Source: Treponema sp. (GTDB lineage: Bacteria; Spirochaetota; Spirochaetia; Treponematales; Breznakiellaceae). From it: 22,280 nucleotides of DNA. Each line of letters starts with the position of its first letter. The first letter of the stretch is position 1. This document shows positions 21,521 through 22,280 of the stretch, in pieces. Below the pieces are notes generated by a model. It made no database searches. It saw only the letters and a program-made list of their open reading frames with translations, and was not told where the DNA came from. The translations under genes were made by a program, and so were the position numbers. The DNA lies in the NCBI GenBank assembly GCA_031273405.1, contig JAISRW010000228.1, forward strand, positions 1-22,280, given 5' to 3'.

Positions 21521-22280
21521 ATGAGCATTTTCCAAGCCGTAATCCTGGGAGTTATCCAGGGAATCACCGAATTCTTGCCCGTATCCAGTTCCGGCCATCT
21601 GGTTCTGTTTCAGAAGATCTTCGGGATTACCGAGCCGGCCCTTCTCTTTGACACCCTGGTCCACTGCGGAACCCTCCTGGCGGTTGTGGTTGTTCTTTGG
21701 CGGGATATTCTGAACATCCTTACCCGCCTTTTCCAGCCCCTCACCCTGCACCTCATTATCGCGACTATCCCGGCGGTTATCATAGCCCTTCTTTTCAAAG
21801 GTTCCATCGAAAGCGCCTTTAGTTCCGGGGATTTTTTGGGCTTTGCCTTTCTCATCACCTCAGCGCTTCTCTGGGTTTCCGAGTTTATCTCCAGGCGGCC
21901 CGGCAAAGGCGGCCTCCCCCGGAACCAGGACGAAATGACCTGGCGGGACGCCCTTGCCGTCGGCGCGCTCCAGGCGGCGGCCGTTATGCCCGGAGTTTCC
22001 CGCTCCGGGGCAACCCTGTCGGGGGCGCTTTCCCGCCGGCTGGACAGGGATTTCGCCGCCCGCTTTTCCTTTCTCCTCTCCGTCCCCGCCATACTGGGCG
22101 CCCTGGTTCTGCAGATAAAAGATTTGGCCGGGAACAGCCCCCTCGAAGCCTCCCCCGGAAACGGCCCTATCCCCCTTGCGGCGGGCGCCTTGAGCGCCGC
22201 CCTGGTGGGTTTCTTTTCGATCAGGATAATGCTCAAAATCGTGAGGGAGAAGTCACTGCTGGGCTTTGCGGTCTATACGG
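21521..22280 (+). CDS. uppP: Undecaprenyl-diphosphate phosphatase UppP (BacA), 3' end beyond the window
   Basis: Integral membrane enzyme that dephosphorylates undecaprenyl diphosphate to regenerate the carrier used by MraY. Its frame is open from ATG 21521 to the window edge, giving 253 residues of a family usually 260-280 long. The two catalytic signatures are present: GITEFLPVSSSGHL (about 14-27) and PGVSRSGAT (about 157-165). Hydrophobic segments are typical (LVHCGTLLAVVVVLW, LIIATIPAVIIALLF, FSFLLSVPAILGALVL). AGGA lies about 7 nt before the ATG. The gene is divergent from the VanZ-family gene, and no strong promoter was found in the 49-bp gap; it may lie within vanZ. Confidence 0.96.
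   Translation, partial: MSIFQAVILGVIQGITEFLPVSSSGHLVLFQKIFGITEPALLFDTLVHCGTLLAVVVVLWRDILNILTRLFQPLTLHLIIATIPAVIIALLFKGSIESAFSSGDFLGFAFLITSALLWVSEFISRRPGKGGLPRNQDEMTWRDALAVGALQAAAVMPGVSRSGATLSGALSRRLDRDFAARFSFLLSVPAILGALVLQIKDLAGNSPLEASPGNGPIPLAAGALSAALVGFFSIRIMLKIVREKSLLGFAVYT

Noticed and set aside
21610..22236. Minus-strand open frame of 208 codons at the right edge
   Set aside because: It lies antisense to uppP, whose two catalytic signatures are intact. The minus frame is Arg/Ala-rich with no motifs.

Overview
The window reads as a spirochete chromosome, most likely a Treponema-type organism of moderate to fairly high GC. Three things point there. First, two tandem genes encode secreted FlaA-type sheath proteins of the periplasmic flagellum. 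Second, the division and cell-wall cluster is reduced to mraZ-rsmH-ftsL-murF-mraY-ftsW-ftsQ-ftsA-ftsZ, with no ftsI, murE, murD, murG or murC. Third, the left edge carries a sigma-28-type promoter in front of what looks like the first codons of a flagellin. I name no species, because no database search was possible.

Layout. Positions 1-21 hold the 5' tip of a minus-strand gene preceded by a textbook sigma-28 promoter and Shine-Dalgarno site. Positions 72-16835 are one unbroken minus-strand run of 16 genes. Reading in the direction of transcription these are mraZ, rsmH, ftsL, murF, mraY, ftsW, ftsQ, ftsA, ftsZ, a xerD-like recombinase, a TPR membrane protein, dprA, topA, xerC, hslV and hslU. 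Most junctions overlap by 1-11 nt or are separated by fewer than 20 nt; the largest gap (90 nt) is between ftsA and ftsZ. A sigma-70 promoter sits before mraZ, followed by an array of five to six 5-bp boxes spaced exactly 10 bp apart, which looks like the autoregulatory MraZ operator.

Positions 16896-17038 are a divergent control region. Two plus-strand genes follow (17039-18014): an 81-residue unknown, and a 242-residue protein with a nuclease-like motif pattern and a winged-helix-like C-terminus. The second gene ends inside a 163-bp element bounded by perfect 13-bp inverted repeats and full of hairpins (17986-18148). A second, unrelated long palindrome follows (18160-18234). The two flaA genes (minus strand, 18252-19779) have a perfect-consensus sigma-70 promoter. 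Beyond them are a periplasmic-binding-like protein and a VanZ-family membrane protein (minus strand), then the start of uppP (plus strand), which runs off the right edge.

How the genes work together. MraY and MurF make the lipid-linked wall precursor, UppP recycles its undecaprenyl carrier, FtsW polymerises glycan at the septum, and FtsZ/A/Q/L build the divisome. XerC/XerD, TopA, DprA and HslVU add chromosome resolution, supercoiling, DNA uptake/recombination and proteolysis to the same transcription unit. FlaA and the edge gene belong to the periplasmic flagellum. The least conventional parts are the MraZ box array, the hairpin-rich inverted-repeat element fused to the 3' end of the unknown nuclease-like gene, and that two-gene unit itself.
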